This document shows positions 10,086 through 22,499 of a stretch of DNA of 64,000 bases, one piece after another. The position numbers and the translations under genes were made by a program. Numbering within the stretch: position 1 is the first letter of the stretch; every line of letters begins with the position of its first letter. Source of the DNA: Sycobia sp. Sy_11 (taxonomy: Eukaryota > Arthropoda > Insecta > Hymenoptera > Epichrysomallidae); NCBI GenBank assembly GCA_018907035.1, contig JACCIC010000125.1, forward strand, positions 1,364,001-1,428,000, in the 5' to 3' direction. The notes under the pieces are model-generated. The model made no database searches, was not told where the DNA came from, and worked only from the letters and a program-made list of their open reading frames with translations.

Positions 10086-11385
10086 ATTTTACCCATGGTC
10101 CTTCCGGTTTGTCTATTAGACCAGTTGAAAATTTTCCTTACGATGATTTATGGAGCTTGATTAGTAGTTTGACGCAGAGTAATGACAGTTTTCGAATTAA
10201 CAGTACATTTATTTTACAAGGTATTTTTATTAATATGCCTGTTGCAAGTGGTGCTCGCCGGAAAAAGAATTTAACACAATAGACAGCGTTGCATAGAGAT
10301 CTGTAATTTCCATGATCAATAACGATAATCTTTGTTCACCGAGAGCTCTCGTCGTTTATGAAGCATACGTCTTATTAAAATTACATAACACTAAAGAAAC
10401 AAAAAACGAGTGGGATATTTTATGACTCTTATGATGTTATTAGTATAGTATATAATATGATGTATACGGTTTATTTATGATGCTCCGTGAAAAAGACAAT
10501 AAAAGGAGTCATAAAACGTATACATGAAGCACATGCCAACATCCCCGACAGAGATTGTACATTAGGAGAGGTAAAGAAATTTGAACAGTATTATGAACCT
10601 TGCAATATTGTGATTATTATTTTCGATAAATATAAACGTAATATAAGATTACGGTGACTCTATACTGTTTGAGAGTAGTAATTCTGTAATAGACGGTAAT
10701 ACAGAGATTGCCTGCACTATTAATCTTTTTTATGATGCAAACATAATATTTTGATACAATATTGAATCCGTGAGTGTGGATCTAGTCGGTTTAAAATTTC
10801 GTAAAAAATCACGTACATTAAGAGAACTTTGTTATACGCAGCCTATACGGTACAATGTGAAAAATGAAAAAAGTAGAACCTCTTTATTTTTATGCTTTTG
10901 AGACTCGACAAGATAGAGCAAATCAAAATAATTCGACCACAAAAATGTGTGTACCCTATCTTTGCTTAGTTCAACAGATGTGCAAAAATTGCTTGCATTT
11001 ATATGATGTTCCCGAATGCTGCAATACTTGCGGAATTAGAACAAGCTAGGAAATATATATTTCACGATGACCCCTTTCGTCGTTTGATAGACCTTAGTGT
11101 ACGTGAAAAATCCGAATTCAATGAAAACATTTGCATGACACATAATTCTAGTGGACACACAATTTATTTTAAAAAGGTTAACGGAGCCGCAATTAAATGA
11201 CCAGATAATGCACAGAATAATTTTTAATGGTCAAAATGTAGTAATGTTGTAATTAGGTTGGACGAAATTTATTAATAGTCTAAATTTTTTTCATATGTAA
11301 TTAAACGCATTACCCTCTGCTTTTGGGTTGCCTAACAGTATCAAAAGGCTATTTTCCACATTTATTCAACACAGTAAAGAATCAA
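10086..11385 (+). pseudogene. Polinton-type polymerase B, N-terminal and exonuclease fragment
   Basis: Begins just right of the mariner with VYFTHGPSGLSIRPVENFP and DDLWSLISSLTQSNDSFRI, then INNDNLCSPRALVV-like text (10310-10360). After frameshifts come DCTLGEVKKFEQYYE, the Cys cluster MCKNCLHLYDVPECCNTCG, ICMTHNSSGH (the exonuclease 'H-N' segment) and TKFINSLNFFHM with LPSAFGLPNSIK. This order matches the N-terminal zinc-like region and 3'-5' exonuclease domain of Polinton/related polymerases. It breaks off near 11385, where a LINE fragment begins; the palm domain does not follow. It could belong to the same element as the ATPase block at 22.7 kb. Confidence 0.65.
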
Positions 11386-11389
11386 GAAA

Positions 11390-12221
11390 ATGTAAGACCG
11401 TTTCCAGATTCTCATTTTTTCAAGATTCCACAGGAGACGTGAAAGTACCCCTCCTTGTCGACATCTTTCATTAACCTTACCTCTTACGAATTTACCCTTC
11501 CATTCAGTATATACCTCTCTATTACTTAAGGAACTCATTATCCACCTTCTGATAGTGAGTGTTATTCCCTTAGCATATAGAGCATTGTCAATGGCAATCC
11601 TAGTGGTGTTATTGAAAGCACCTTCTATATCTACGAAGGCACCTATTACAGTTTCCTTCGAGCTCCAAGTCTTCTCAATGTGTTTGACCATTGAGTGAAG
11701 AGCTGTCTCAGTGGACTTGCCCGTCGTGTAGGCATGTTGCCTACTTGAGATTGGACTATTTATCAACACTGTTTGCCTTATATGTAAGTCTACTAACTTC
11801 TTCATCGTTTTTAACATGAATGACGTCAGACAAATCGGTCTGAAGTCCTTCAGCGACGAGTAACTACCTCTCCAGGTTTGGGAATGAAAGAAACACGAGA
11901 TGTCTTCCATGTCTCTTATATATACCCAGTTGCGATACTTCCTCTAAAAATTCCCGTAATGAGTTTTAAAATACTCTTACACCCGACCTGTAACGTCTTA
12001 GGGAAAATACCATCAGGTCCTGGTGTCTTATACGGTTCAAATGAGCGCATCGCCCATTTTATCTTCTCCGGAGTCACAATTTGAACGGCCGTTTTCCAAT
12101 CCGCATCCACCAACCGTTCTGTCATGGTGTGGTGTGTTTCATTTTTGCAGTTCCTGATGAAGTCGGAAAAGTTAGTTTTCAGAAGAAGTTCAAGCGTGTC
12201 CTCTTCTGTATTTATATATAC
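11390..12221 (-). pseudogene. Non-LTR reverse transcriptase fragment (Jockey/R1-like), minus strand
   Basis: Minus strand from 12221: TEEDTLELLLKTNFSDF, VTPEKIKWAMRSFEPYKTPG with PDGIFPKTLQ, then after a frameshift LKDFRPICLTSFMLKTMKKL, HAYTTGKSTETALHSMV, GAFVDIEGAFNNTT (RT motif A) and QGGVLSRLLW (motif B). It ends before the catalytic DD motif, so both ends are missing. The 5' side is cut by the Gypsy LTR at 12222 and the 3' side joins polymerase B sequence near 11390. Domain text is clear. The clade is inferred from the KTPGPDGI and DIEGAF blocks. Confidence 0.8.
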
Positions 12222-13138
12222 TGTAACCATACGAACTGTCGGTTTCGTATATTATTTGAAAACCGATTGTGTGCGCATGTGCAAATAAGGTATTGTATGT
12301 GCCGAAAGAGTGCGCGCAGAGCGCAGCGAGTGAGGAAATCAAGAAAGACAGCAAGAGATGCCCTCTTCGCGCTTCAGCCGTCGGACAGAGCAGTCGAGTT
12401 TCGCTATACAGTATCCGTAGCCATTCTCCTTAGCCTTCAGCCCCGATCCGAGTCAGGCCGTCCGGCAGCTATACTCACGGTCTGAGTATACTGAACTTTC
12501 TCCCGGTTACATCCATCGCCGTCTACCCCGAGAGGATCATCGCGTGTGCAGCACGCGCCATCGAGAGGACGCCGTGCAAGCCGCGCGATCCAACAGCGAG
12601 AGAGGGAGAGCGAGAGGACGCCGCGCAAGTCGCGCGAGCTAATAGCGCGAGAGAAAGAGCGGAAGGACGCCGCGCAAGCTGCGCAACCCAGCAGCGAGAG
12701 AGAGAGAGCCCCGAGTGGAAGCCATCGACAGCATCCGTGTCAGCTCAGAGCAAGTAGCGTTTGTATTTTAATATTAATGAGACGTCGCCGGCGTCGTAGA
12801 ATAGCCCACTCCCGACCGGAGCCGCCGCGTAACTTCCCCGCGTTCCTTTTCCCCGTCCCCCACGTGCGCGGTTATAAATATGTAACTCGTGGATAACGAT
12901 GTTACGGAACCCGCTCGCGGGAAGTAACCGTGCGTGTACTCCCGTAATGAATTGTATGTATCCGTCGTGTAAATAAATATCATCTAGTGTTCTTCTATAA
13001 GTTTCATGCTCTTATTACTACGTCCCCTTTCCCTTAGCATAACTATAGCTGCTGCAAGAAACAGCGACCGGACGAGATACGAATGCGTATCCGATCACAC
13101 GTAACCAGGTAAGAATACATAAAATTGTAGAGGTTACA
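12222..13138 (+). repeat. 5' LTR of Gypsy element 1
   Basis: 917 bp, TGTAACCATAC...GAGGTTACA. Aligns along its length with 21644-22502. It contains a TATAAATA box-like site at about 12873, a polyadenylation-type AATAAA at about 12973 and three tandem subrepeats (see 12565-12710). Overlapping Arg/Ser-rich ORFs on both strands are composition artefacts. Confidence 0.92.
12565..12710 (+). repeat. Tandem subrepeat inside 5' LTR (3 units, about 49 bp)
   Basis: Units start at 12565, 12614 and 12662, each GAGGACGCCG... followed by a GCGAGAGAGA tract. The 3' LTR has only two units (21988 and 22039), which accounts for most of the LTR length difference (917 versus 859 bp). Confidence 0.8.
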
Positions 13139-13140
13139 AA

Positions 13141-13159
13141 TGGCGCCCAACAACGTGGG
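13141..13159 (+). other. Primer-binding site of Gypsy element 1
   Basis: TGGCGCCCAACAACGTGGG two bases after the 5' LTR. TGGCGCCCAAC is a usual start for Gypsy primer-binding sites pairing with a tRNA 3' end. The tRNA was not identified. Confidence 0.75.
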
Positions 13160-16100
13160 ACCCGCGACGTCGTGATGTGATGACTACGCAAAAGGTGAAA
13201 TAACAGTTTCTCTCCATCCCCCGCATTTACCGTTAAAAGTGAGTTAGCTTCTTCCTACCAAAAAAGCGCATTAATGTACATCTTTCTAAGCGTAAAAATT
13301 TCTGTGTCATATAATAAAGTCGTACGCAGTATCGTATTCGCGCCTAAATCGTATTCGAGTAAACGAGGCCGTGTCAAGCAAGCCGTAGTGGCCATTTTAC
13401 TTGTGCGCATAGGAGTGCGCAGTGGTTTCAGCTGACAGCTGAATATAATATAAAAAGTTTTTTTTCTTTTCACTGCCTCTTGCGTCCCAAATGCCCCCCC
13501 CCCTCCCCGTGTGTACATCAACTTAATAATAAATACTAGTGATTAATTGTGAATATATCATGAATATATTAATAATAATATATAAAAGTGCATTGCAAAT
13601 ATACAACATATGTGTTCATGTGTTATGTGTGCCATACAGTGCATGTTTCTGAGGAGAATGTGCATTAGCATCCCTTTTTTGTGCTGCTATTGAAAAGCAC
13701 AAAGAAACAGAAAAATTAATCTGCACAGTAGTTTATAAATGAAGGATATTATACGTGAAGAATTACACATACTCAGACATATCCACTGACTATAAATATC
13801 AGAGGGCAAGGTACCTTCCCCTTTTTGCACAGTGAGTAGAAATCTTAAATTCAATTTAATATTCTAAATTATAAGTTCTTCTAGAAATTCTATATTCAAG
13901 TCAATATTCAAAATTCCACATTCAATTTAATATTCTAAATGACCATTTCGAAGAATTCATTTTATCTTTAATGCGCTTTAAGAAACACATGAAATTTCTA
14001 TGACCTTTTCTATTTACTTTGTGTGCAACATGGAATGCGCCCCCTGATCATCAAAGCAACCAATGTAAGCATGAGCGAGTATGCATTATAATAAATTAAG
14101 ATATTATTACTGTTTACACCAATATCTTTGTCATATTTTTATATTTCAATATTTTCATATATATTTATAATATAATTTACATCATTATATATACACACCA
14201 TACGAATTGAATGTATTTAAGTATTGAATAGCACTGTTAGTATTATTAAATGAAATTATAATTTAAAATCAAGAAATATAAACCCTCGTTACTGTCCCTG
14301 CCGTTTATGTTTCTCATATCCCATTAAAATATTTTAAATAATTATTATTTCTCTTTTCTGAATACACACCCTTAGTACCATGTCCCCTAATATATAACAC
14401 CAGTGGAAAATTTATAAAGTCCGTTTATTACAGAAGAAAGAAGAATTACTTGAAGCACAAAAGTGCTTCCAATCAGAAAAAAATAATAGAAAACAAAGAA
14501 TTAAAATGCAGAAAGTTTGTGCAATAACTGAAAAATTTGCACAAAATAATATATAAAACTTTTTTAAAAGTCAACGTTATTTGTAACAACTTCATATACA
14601 TTCCCCTTTTTGTACGTCAAATACCCATTTTAGCAGTGAAGAATAGTATTAAATGAAATACACTTTTTTCTTCCTACTCTTACTACATGTCATATGTAAA
14701 ATGATGTGTCAGAGCACATAGCAGTAGGGAGAGAGTCCTAACCTATATGTACGCTCTATACATGCCACATAAAATTTTTTGAAAGTAACAAAATTATAAG
14801 AAAGGAGTGGAATTTTTCAAACCTGTAAAGCTTATCAAGTTTGTAATCACCACCATAAACATGAAAATCAGTTTCAGTAAATTTTGATAAAAACAAAAAA
14901 ATTTCAGTCTAAATAACTTAGTGGCAATTTTTTATCCAACAAGGACAAGTAGAGTGTATGGAACTGTTTTGACGAATATATTACTGAAGAATATCTGGCT
15001 AAAATACAAGCAACAAAAAAAGAGAAAGAAAAGGATAGACTTGACAATTTAATATTCACTACAATAATAATATTATTAATAATAACTTTAATACTGGATC
15101 ACATTGAGGTGTCATCACTGACACATGTACTCGATACACACAACTCATAAATTAAAATCACCTTTATAGCAACAAGTAAATCAGCATACTTTTAGCAACT
15201 ATTAATAATAGGTAATATTTATATTGCAGATTTCAACAATTATATATTAAAAAGCAGACATAGCCTATATGTGCACTACATTGCACTATAGACGTTGAAA
15301 AATTTTAAAAGAGACAAAACCGATGGAAGCAATTGGTATTTTCCACTTCTGAAAAATTCTGAAAGTACCACCACAATGGTGAAAATTCGATTAAAAAAAA
15401 TTTACTAGTAATTAGCAATTTTTCGCAATAAACAGTGGGAAATCAAACCATTGGTCGATGACGCGTACTCAACCAGCACATTACTTATTTACAAGATATT
15501 TTGACACGTATGCTGTTGTTCATAAGCATCGAACAGCAGGAGAGGATATAAAATACACAAAAAATTTTCAAATCAATAAATAATTAATAATAATAATAAT
15601 AATAATAAGAAGCGACACCATCTAAGTATATAAAGGTATTGTGAAAAAGCGAAAGAGAAAGAAGATTAACAGTCAGGAATACTGAAAATTTACAAAACTA
15701 TTAGATACACAAGTCATAAATAAATAATTAAATAATAATAATAATAATAATAATTAATAATCAAAATTATTTATAATAATCAAATTATTTTTTAAATCTG
15801 GAATTTTTCTTTCATAATGTGATACAAATAACACAATATAGAAACACATCAATAGAAGTGAAACGAAATCAACATTTAATTAAAATAAATCAAAATACAA
15901 TAGTAATTTCAACAACCAAGATACGGTTATACAGAAAGTAAATGGATAATATAGAAGATTATGATATAAAAGAATATTAACAACTGAAGACCTCGCATAA
16001 TTGATTATTAAATGCAATCCAATTATTTACTCAAAAATACCAGTATTTTGATGAAATTATTGACATGCAACAACATAATAAATTAGACAACAACAAAATA

Positions 16101-17229
16101 AACCATAATTAATTATACATAATTATAATAAATAAATATATCCAATAGGAAATACATAAAAATAATCAACGCCAAATAACCATAAGGGAGCAATAGCAAA
16201 CTAGAATATAAAAACATTAAACTAAATAAATAGTTATTAAATTAAAGTAATTAATAAAATAACAAAATAACAATAAATAAAATTTTTTCTTCTCCTCTTT
16301 CTTATTCTTTTAAATTATGTCTGAGACAACAAAAATTCCTTTTAATGTTCATTATACAAATCATTAAGGAAACAATAATAATAATAATTTTTTTACAAGT
16401 ATTTTCTTTTTTTTTCTTCTGTCTGATAGCACAAACAATGATATATTACATAGATAAACAGTTGAACTGAAGATGTGCATATGATAGTAACTACGTGAAA
16501 ATAATAAATTCAGAATATTTTAAATAAACAATAAAATTTTAAATATACAATAAATAAATAAATAATCAGAAATGTTTACTCAAGACTAGTAGAAAGCAGA
16601 ATACATTTGAATTTCACAATATTTTATAATAATCCCATTAAATAACAACCTCAGTTCTTCTTACATTAAACCTAAACTGAGATAATTTTAGAACAATAAA
16701 ATTAACTTTGATTTTAAAGTTCCTCACGACAATTAAATAAAAGTTTCAAAAATTTTTTTTTACAACGACGAACATCAAATGTATATAATCTTTATTTTTA
16801 TATTTATATACTTATCTTTATATAATAATACTTAATATTTATATACTTTATCTTTATATACTCATCACCGAATTTTATTTTCGGAATATCCAAACCAAAA
16901 TTTTTTCTTTCTTCTTATTAAATTACAAATGGCGCTTGTAGTTCTCCTCATTTAACAGAATTTCAAAATTTTTTTTATTTAACAATAACGTTAAACCTCA
17001 AATCTATAAATACAATACATACTAATTAATATCACTGCAATAAAATAAGGCAAATAAATCAACTTTATTCAAAGCAGCTACTTCTACTTATTAATAATAA
17101 ATTATAACCACTTCGGAAATTGGAAATAAACTAACTGGACTATTTTAACCATACCAAAGAATAAAAGTATAAATAATATAAATTAGCGAAAATGGACTGA
17201 TAACAAGCTTCAAAAGCAATTAGACGAAC
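13160..17229. other. AT-rich block replacing gag/protease in Gypsy element 1
   Basis: About 4 kb with no supported coding sequence, very rich in AAT/TAA simple repeats (for example around 15580-15610 and 15735-15755). The expected gag, protease and start of RT are absent. The word TTACAAATGGCGC (16923-16935) repeats the LTR/primer-site junction word at 13134-13146, hinting at a second, separate LTR junction inside. A GC-richer stretch, 13200-13520, follows the primer site and may be leader sequence. Confidence 0.5.
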
Positions 17230-17620
17230 GCTGCAAAGAGATTACCGCATTAGCAGTACCGCAAAAAGGTCTATACCAATACACCCGCCTACCATATGGT
17301 CTGACCAACGCCCTAGTTACTTTCCAACGAGGAATGGACCTCATATTCGGGCCAAAATGGCAGCCGACCGTATTCGTTTATATGGACGATATCATAATCG
17401 CCACACGAACCTTCGAGCAGCATACTCAAGATTTACAGCGGTGCGCGCTCGCCTTAACGAGGTCGGGCTTCAAATTAATAGGAATAAATCTGAGTTTTGC
17501 TGCCCCGAAGTTAAATATCTAGGCTATATTGTAGATGAAAACGGCCTGCGCACGGACCCAGAGAAGATCCGCTCGGTAAGTAATTACCGGAGGCCAACAA
17601 ATCTAAAACAAGCAAAATAG
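17230..17620 (+). pseudogene. Gypsy 1 reverse transcriptase fragment
   Basis: Starts abruptly inside the RT palm (KEITALAVPQKGLYQYTRLPYG), continues with TNALVTFQRGMDLIFG and has the catalytic VFVYMDDIIIATRTFEQHT block intact. A frameshift near 17440 moves to a frame reading INRNKSEFCCPEVKYLGYIV and ENGLRTDPEKIRSV. The fingers and start of the palm are missing. The sequence is close to the RT of Gypsy element 2 (36285-37076), so the two are one family. Followed by a deletion of roughly 200 bases relative to element 2. Confidence 0.88.
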
Positions 17621-18190
17621 CCCATACATTCTGCAAACGGACGCAAGCAACTATGCATTCGGAGCTGTACTTAGTCAAGAAAACAACGGAGAAGAGCATC
17701 CTATTGCTTACGCAAGTAGAACACTGACCAAGGCTGAAACAAACTACACTGTTACAGAAAAACAGTGCCTAGCAGTTTTGTGGGCAGTTCAAAAATTTAG
17801 AGGATACCTGCTGGGCGAGAAGTTCGTAGTCATTACGGACCATAGTAGTCTTAAGTGGCTGCATGCACTCAAAAATCCAGCAGGCCGCCTAGGAAGATGG
17901 ACAACAGCACTACAAGCGCACAATATGGAAATAATACACTGAAAAGGAGCGCTCCGTCACGTACCGGATGCACTTTCATGACCCCCTCAAACAGAGGAAT
18001 CCTCTACCGCCACTCTCGAGTCCATAGAGAAAGACTGCTGGTACGAGCGAAAAATAAGCGAAATACAAGACCATCCAGAAAACTACCAGGACTGGACAGT
18101 CAGAGGTGACAGTATATATAAACACCGACCAAATACATTCTCCAATGCTATAGGCGAAAGCCCTGACGACTGGAAACTGGTTATACCAGT
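17621..18190 (+). pseudogene. Gypsy 1 RNase H and linker
   Basis: Open frame 17625-17939: ILQTDASNYAFGAVLSQE (first catalytic Asp), PIAYASRTLTKAETNYTVTE (Glu of the YTVTEKE-type block), CLAVLWAVQKFRGYLLG and VITDHSSLKWL (Asp of TDHSSLKWL). A stop at 17940 precedes KGALRHVPDALS. The linker to integrase follows (ESSTATLESIEKDCWYERKI...). The start of the RNase H connection is deleted relative to element 2. Catalytic residues look present in this part, but the gene is broken on both sides. Confidence 0.85.
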
Positions 18191-18194
18191 ATAG

Positions 18195-19414
18195 ATAGAG
18201 AAAGGGTGTTATATGAGTGCCACAACAGCCCTACGTCAGGACACTTCGGCGTAGATAAAACAATGCACAAAACAAGCCAACTGTACTACTGGCCCGGAAT
18301 GAGAAGGGATGTGTATAAATACATAAAGCACTGCCCAGAATGTCAAATACATAAAGTTTCGCAAAGAGCACCGGCCAGTAAGGGCCAACACCGATACCTG
18401 CTGATTTTCGAGGATTTATCCACTAAATACATCGAAATCAGACCACTCAGAAAAGCAACAGGACAGGCAATCGCCAAGGCGTTGGAAGAACTGGTAATTT
18501 TCAAATGGGGATGCCCAAAATACTTAATCACGGATACTGGCACAAAATTTGCCAACCATTTGCTTAAAAACAAATTGGACGAAATAGGCATAATTCACCA
18601 GTTCGTAGCACCATATCACGCACAGGCAAACGCTGTCAAATGGGTAAACCGGACAATAAAGACGATGATTTCGATTTTCATCAAACACAACCACAAGGGC
18701 TGGGATCTCCACCTGTCCGAATTTGCGTTTGCCGTAAACACCTCGGTACATGCTAGCATCCAAGAATCGCCGGCATTCCTTAACTTCGGATCAAATCTGA
18801 GAGAAATGCCGACGTAGAGACACACCCACGGACAAACCCAGAAAATCCCGTCTCTAACACAGGCAGACTGGATCAATCGAATGAAAAGATTACCAGCAAT
18901 CCACAAACTAAATCTAGGCACAGCCAGTTCAAAACAAGCGAAATATTATAACAAAGACCGACGACAAGAAACTTTCAAAATTAACGATATGGTATGTCGA
19001 CGCAACCATGTGCTATCATGGGGTCCCGACAAATTTTCGGCAAAAATAGCGCCAAAATTTATGGCTCCATGTTGCATAATTAGAAAGATTTCCCCAATTG
19101 TATTTGAGCTCAAAGACATAAATAGCGCGAAAGAAACGGGAGCCTACGTTTCGGATATCAAAAAATATCACCCTCCTAACATCACTCTTGCTTTTTTCAC
19201 AGGTGCCACATCCAACAAGGCGGAAAATGCAGAAAGGCGTAGGCACAGGCAGGGGACTACGCAGGTCAATAACGACCGAAGAATCGCGCAGACCCAGGGA
19301 AGCAATTACCCCCATAGGTCTAAGCCCCAACGATTTAGAGACGAAGAGAAAGGTCCCATAAAATGCGATCGCAACTGCGATGCAAACGCGTCCGGAATAA
19401 CACAAGATCAATGA
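18195..19414 (+). pseudogene. Gypsy 1 integrase with C-terminal domain
   Basis: The zinc-binding HHCC part (CHNSPTSGHFG ... KHCPECQIHK) lies at about 18215-18350. The core has LLIFEDLSTKYIEI (first Asp) and YLITDTGTKF (second Asp). At the third catalytic site the sequence reads ANAVKWVNR, with Lys where the family has Glu. A stop near 18818 separates the core from the C-terminal part, 18881-19414, which contains YYNKDRRQETFKINDMVCRR and GPDKFSAKIAPKFMAP, a GPF/Y-like module. The C-terminal frame overlaps the start of the accessory ORF. An Arg/Gln-rich tail follows. Confidence 0.88.
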
Positions 19415-20588
19415 TAACAACACCCGAAAAAGTGCCAGAGGAGTTAGCTCAAGAAGAGCACGACCGTCCGCAACGGCGGAAAACTACGGAAGCTGAAGAG
19501 GAGCAGGTCCTTCCGGAAAGACGTAAATCTAATACAACAACATTTCAAGAAGTGATAGAGGAGTTAGATAAAGAAACAATAGAGCAGGAAGCGACCTCCC
19601 AACCAGAGCCTACAACAAACATAAATTTTCTTCCATACAAGAAACTACGCCGCCCTTCGAAGAAAATCCCGAAGGAGACGGATTAGATCTATAATCCGTT
19701 TAAGAGGATATATGAGGACTTAGGAGACCCGATCGCGGTGAACAACGAGTCAGACACCGACTCTTCCCAGAAGACGGGACCGTTGGAAGTGTCCCGAAGG
19801 AAAATAATAGTTCGTCGACGTCCAGAAGACGCGATCCCGTATACATCGGGACGTCAAATAAGATCGATAAGCCCACTCCCCTACCGGCCAGGCCCAAGAT
19901 TCCATCGGAAGAACATCCCCAAAGAGCAACCACCCCAGTCGAAGATTGAACCTACAGTGTACGTGAGTTCACCTGAAGATGTCGAAGTCCGGCTTTCTCG
20001 CGGCGATCGATGCGCCTTTATGCGATCGGTCGCAACGCAGAAGACCGGCAGGTGGAAAACCCGCCCAAAAACATCAAGCGCTCCAAATGCACAAAACGGA
20101 GGGAAAATCATCATACCCACAAAGTACCGTAATGAAGAGAAATTACCCGATGACGAAGGAGCCTGTGCCGGCAATAATGTCCATACTCCCCTATCGCATT
20201 CGTCCCAACACATCCGGAACCAAATGGAACAATGTCAAAGATATAATCCATTCAAAGTCCGATGAACCCAATCCCTGTCGCAGGTGTACAAGACCCACTC
20301 CATAAGCCAATGGCGACACAATCTGATAGCCCCTGTCGCTACGTCTTAGGAGGAGGACAGCGACCGCGATACGCAGTTGGGAAAGAGGATCAAGACAAAG
20401 CATCAGAATGCGATAGATAGCGCACAAGAAGAGGACACGGTGGAGCCGAAAAAAGAGCAACCTGCTGCAAATCCGTCAGTCGCGTACAACGTAGTCAGAC
20501 CATAAAAGAGGTCACGGGCGCTCTAGCACAGGGATCGCAACCGGTCATGATAGTCATGCCAGGAGCAACAGTTTATATTAAGAAATAA
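19411..20588 (+). pseudogene. Gypsy 1 accessory ORF downstream of pol
   Basis: Starts at the ATG at 19411 (MITTPEKVPEELAQEE), overlapping the integrase tail in another frame. It is a long, highly charged, Pro/Glu/Arg-rich protein. After a stop at 19687 it continues at about 19690-20265 (YNPFKRIYEDLGDP, then SISPLPYRPGP and YVSSPEDVEVRLSRGD), with more stops and frame changes to VMIVMPGATVYIKK and a TAA at 20586. The hydrophobic QPVMIVMP segment near the end recurs as QPIMIVLP in Gypsy element 2. There is no signal peptide and no env-type membrane anchor or fusion motif. Function unknown; perhaps a nucleic-acid-binding or second Gag-like product. Confidence 0.6.
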
Positions 20589-21629
20589 ACGATACCCCCA
20601 TCGCCATACCATATCCCGTTTGACTACAATCAACCCTACCGCGCTAAGTTCCCTATCAAAGTCCCCTAGTAAAGTCCACGTGAGAGTAAATACAAATTCC
20701 GCGAAATGAAGTCAGAATACATATGACGCCGTACCGAAATTACTACATGGAATCACAGGGATAAAGAATGCACACACACACACACACATGTCCCTACACA
20801 GTTACATACTAACTCTATCATAACTAGCATGAGAGCTCTACAAGCCGCATAGCGTCGGCGAGCGAGAACGAGTTGGTTTAAACCATTGAAATGAGCAGAC
20901 AATGGCTCACCCATAAACCTACTTGTCTAGCCGAGTAACGCTGCCCCAGACGTTCAATACGAATTATTAATCAACCACTAATGGTCAACACCATTCCAGC
21001 AACAACCGGGAAGACAACTCGAAGAAGACGATGCCAGAGTCGCATCATACACACGACAGAAAGAAAAACAACATTGCAGAAGACCACGCAGACTTGGACG
21101 ACGAATGATAGAAGAAGAAGACGAGCTGAATAAGAGTAAAGTGAAGTTAACGATAGATATAGGAGTAAGACTCATATAATAAAATAGGACTAGAAAATAT
21201 ATATATAGCCATTGAAAGCGAAAAATAGAATAATTAAGACTCATATGATAGAATAGAATAGAATAAAATAGTTTAGAATACACCAAAAAACACGAATAAC
21301 GCGGATATAGCGATAAATTAGGATTAGAAAAGAAACTAGAATATAGGTAGTGAATATAAATTAGATATAAGTTTTTGAATTGTATTGAGTCACAAGCGAA
21401 GTACGACTTAAGTGAACACCAGCGGGCGTTTGCTGAAAATAAGAAAAATTTTCCTTTGTATTATATGAGACCTAATTGATCAAGAGATCACTTACCCCGA
21501 GCGGACGAATATATTTCTATTTTTATGTTTTTTTTTCTTTACCGCACGCATCACTAAAGCTTTTTTTCTCCACTACTTACCCCTTCACACTACATTTCAG
21601 CAAGCGACCCCAACGCGCCCCGTCGGTTT
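20589..21629 (+). other. Gypsy 1 3' untranslated region
   Basis: Non-coding, with (CA)n at about 20769-20788 and AG/TA-rich stretches. The segment ACACCAGCGGGCG near 21417 recurs as GCACCAGCGGGTG before the LTR of Gypsy element 2 (about 38496), so this part is conserved between the two copies. Confidence 0.5.
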
Positions 21630-21643
21630 TGGGAGGGGGAATT
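21629..21643 (+). other. Polypurine tract of Gypsy element 1
   Basis: GGGAGGGGGAATT immediately before the 3' LTR, preceded by CGTCGGTTTT. The same CGTCGGTTTTGGGAG context precedes the LTR of Gypsy element 2 at about 38710. This is the expected start site for plus-strand synthesis. Confidence 0.8.
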
Positions 21644-22499
21644 TGTAACCGTACAAACTGTTGGTTTCGTATATTATTTGAAAAACCGAGCGTGTGCGCG
21701 TGTGCAAATAAGGTACTGTATGTGCCGAAAGAGTACGCACAGAGCGCAGCGAGTGAGGAGATCAAGAAAGGCAGCAAGAGATACCTTCTTCGCGCTTTAG
21801 CCGTCGGACAGAGTAGTCGAGTTTCGCTATACAGTATCCGTAGCCATTCGCCTTAGCCTTCAGCACCGATCCGAAGAAGGCCATCCGGCAGCTATACTCA
21901 CGGTCTGAGTATACTGAACTCTCTCCCGGTTACATCCATCGCCGTCCACCCCGAGAGAGCCACCGCATGTGCAGCAAGCGCCACCGAGAGGACGCCACGC
22001 AAGCCGCTCGAGCTAACAGCGCGAGAGACAGAGAGCGAGAGGACGCCGCACAACCGAGCAGCGAGAAAGAGAGAAAGAGAGAGCCCCGAGAAGAAGCCAT
22101 CGACAGCATCCGCGTCAGCTCAGGGCAAGGAGCGTTTGTATTTTAATGTTAATGAGATGTCCACGCCCGCCGTCGCCGGCGTCGTAGAATAGCGCACTCT
22201 TGACCGGAGTCCGTGCTCCTTTTCCCCATCCCCCGCATGCGCGGTTGTAATTATGTATCTCGCGGATAACAATATCGCGAAACCCGCTCGAGGTAAGTAA
22301 CCGTGCGTGTACTCCTGTAATGAGTTGTATGTATGCGTCGTATGAATAAATATCATCTAGTGTTTTTTTATAAGTTTTATGATCTTCTTTTTACTTCCCC
22401 TTTCCCTTAGCATAACTATAGCTGCTGCCAGAAACACGAGATACGGATGCATGTCCGATCGTACATAACCAGGTAAGTATACATGAAATTGTAGAGGTG

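Noticed and set aside
12437..12983. Long Arg/Ser-rich open frames on both strands
   Set aside because: They lie inside the Gypsy LTR and follow its GC-rich tandem repeats; the same composition recurs in the 3' LTR.
16923..17229. Complete second Gypsy element inside element 1
   Set aside because: Only a 13-base junction word is shared; no second LTR could be delimited, so it is reported only as a hint.
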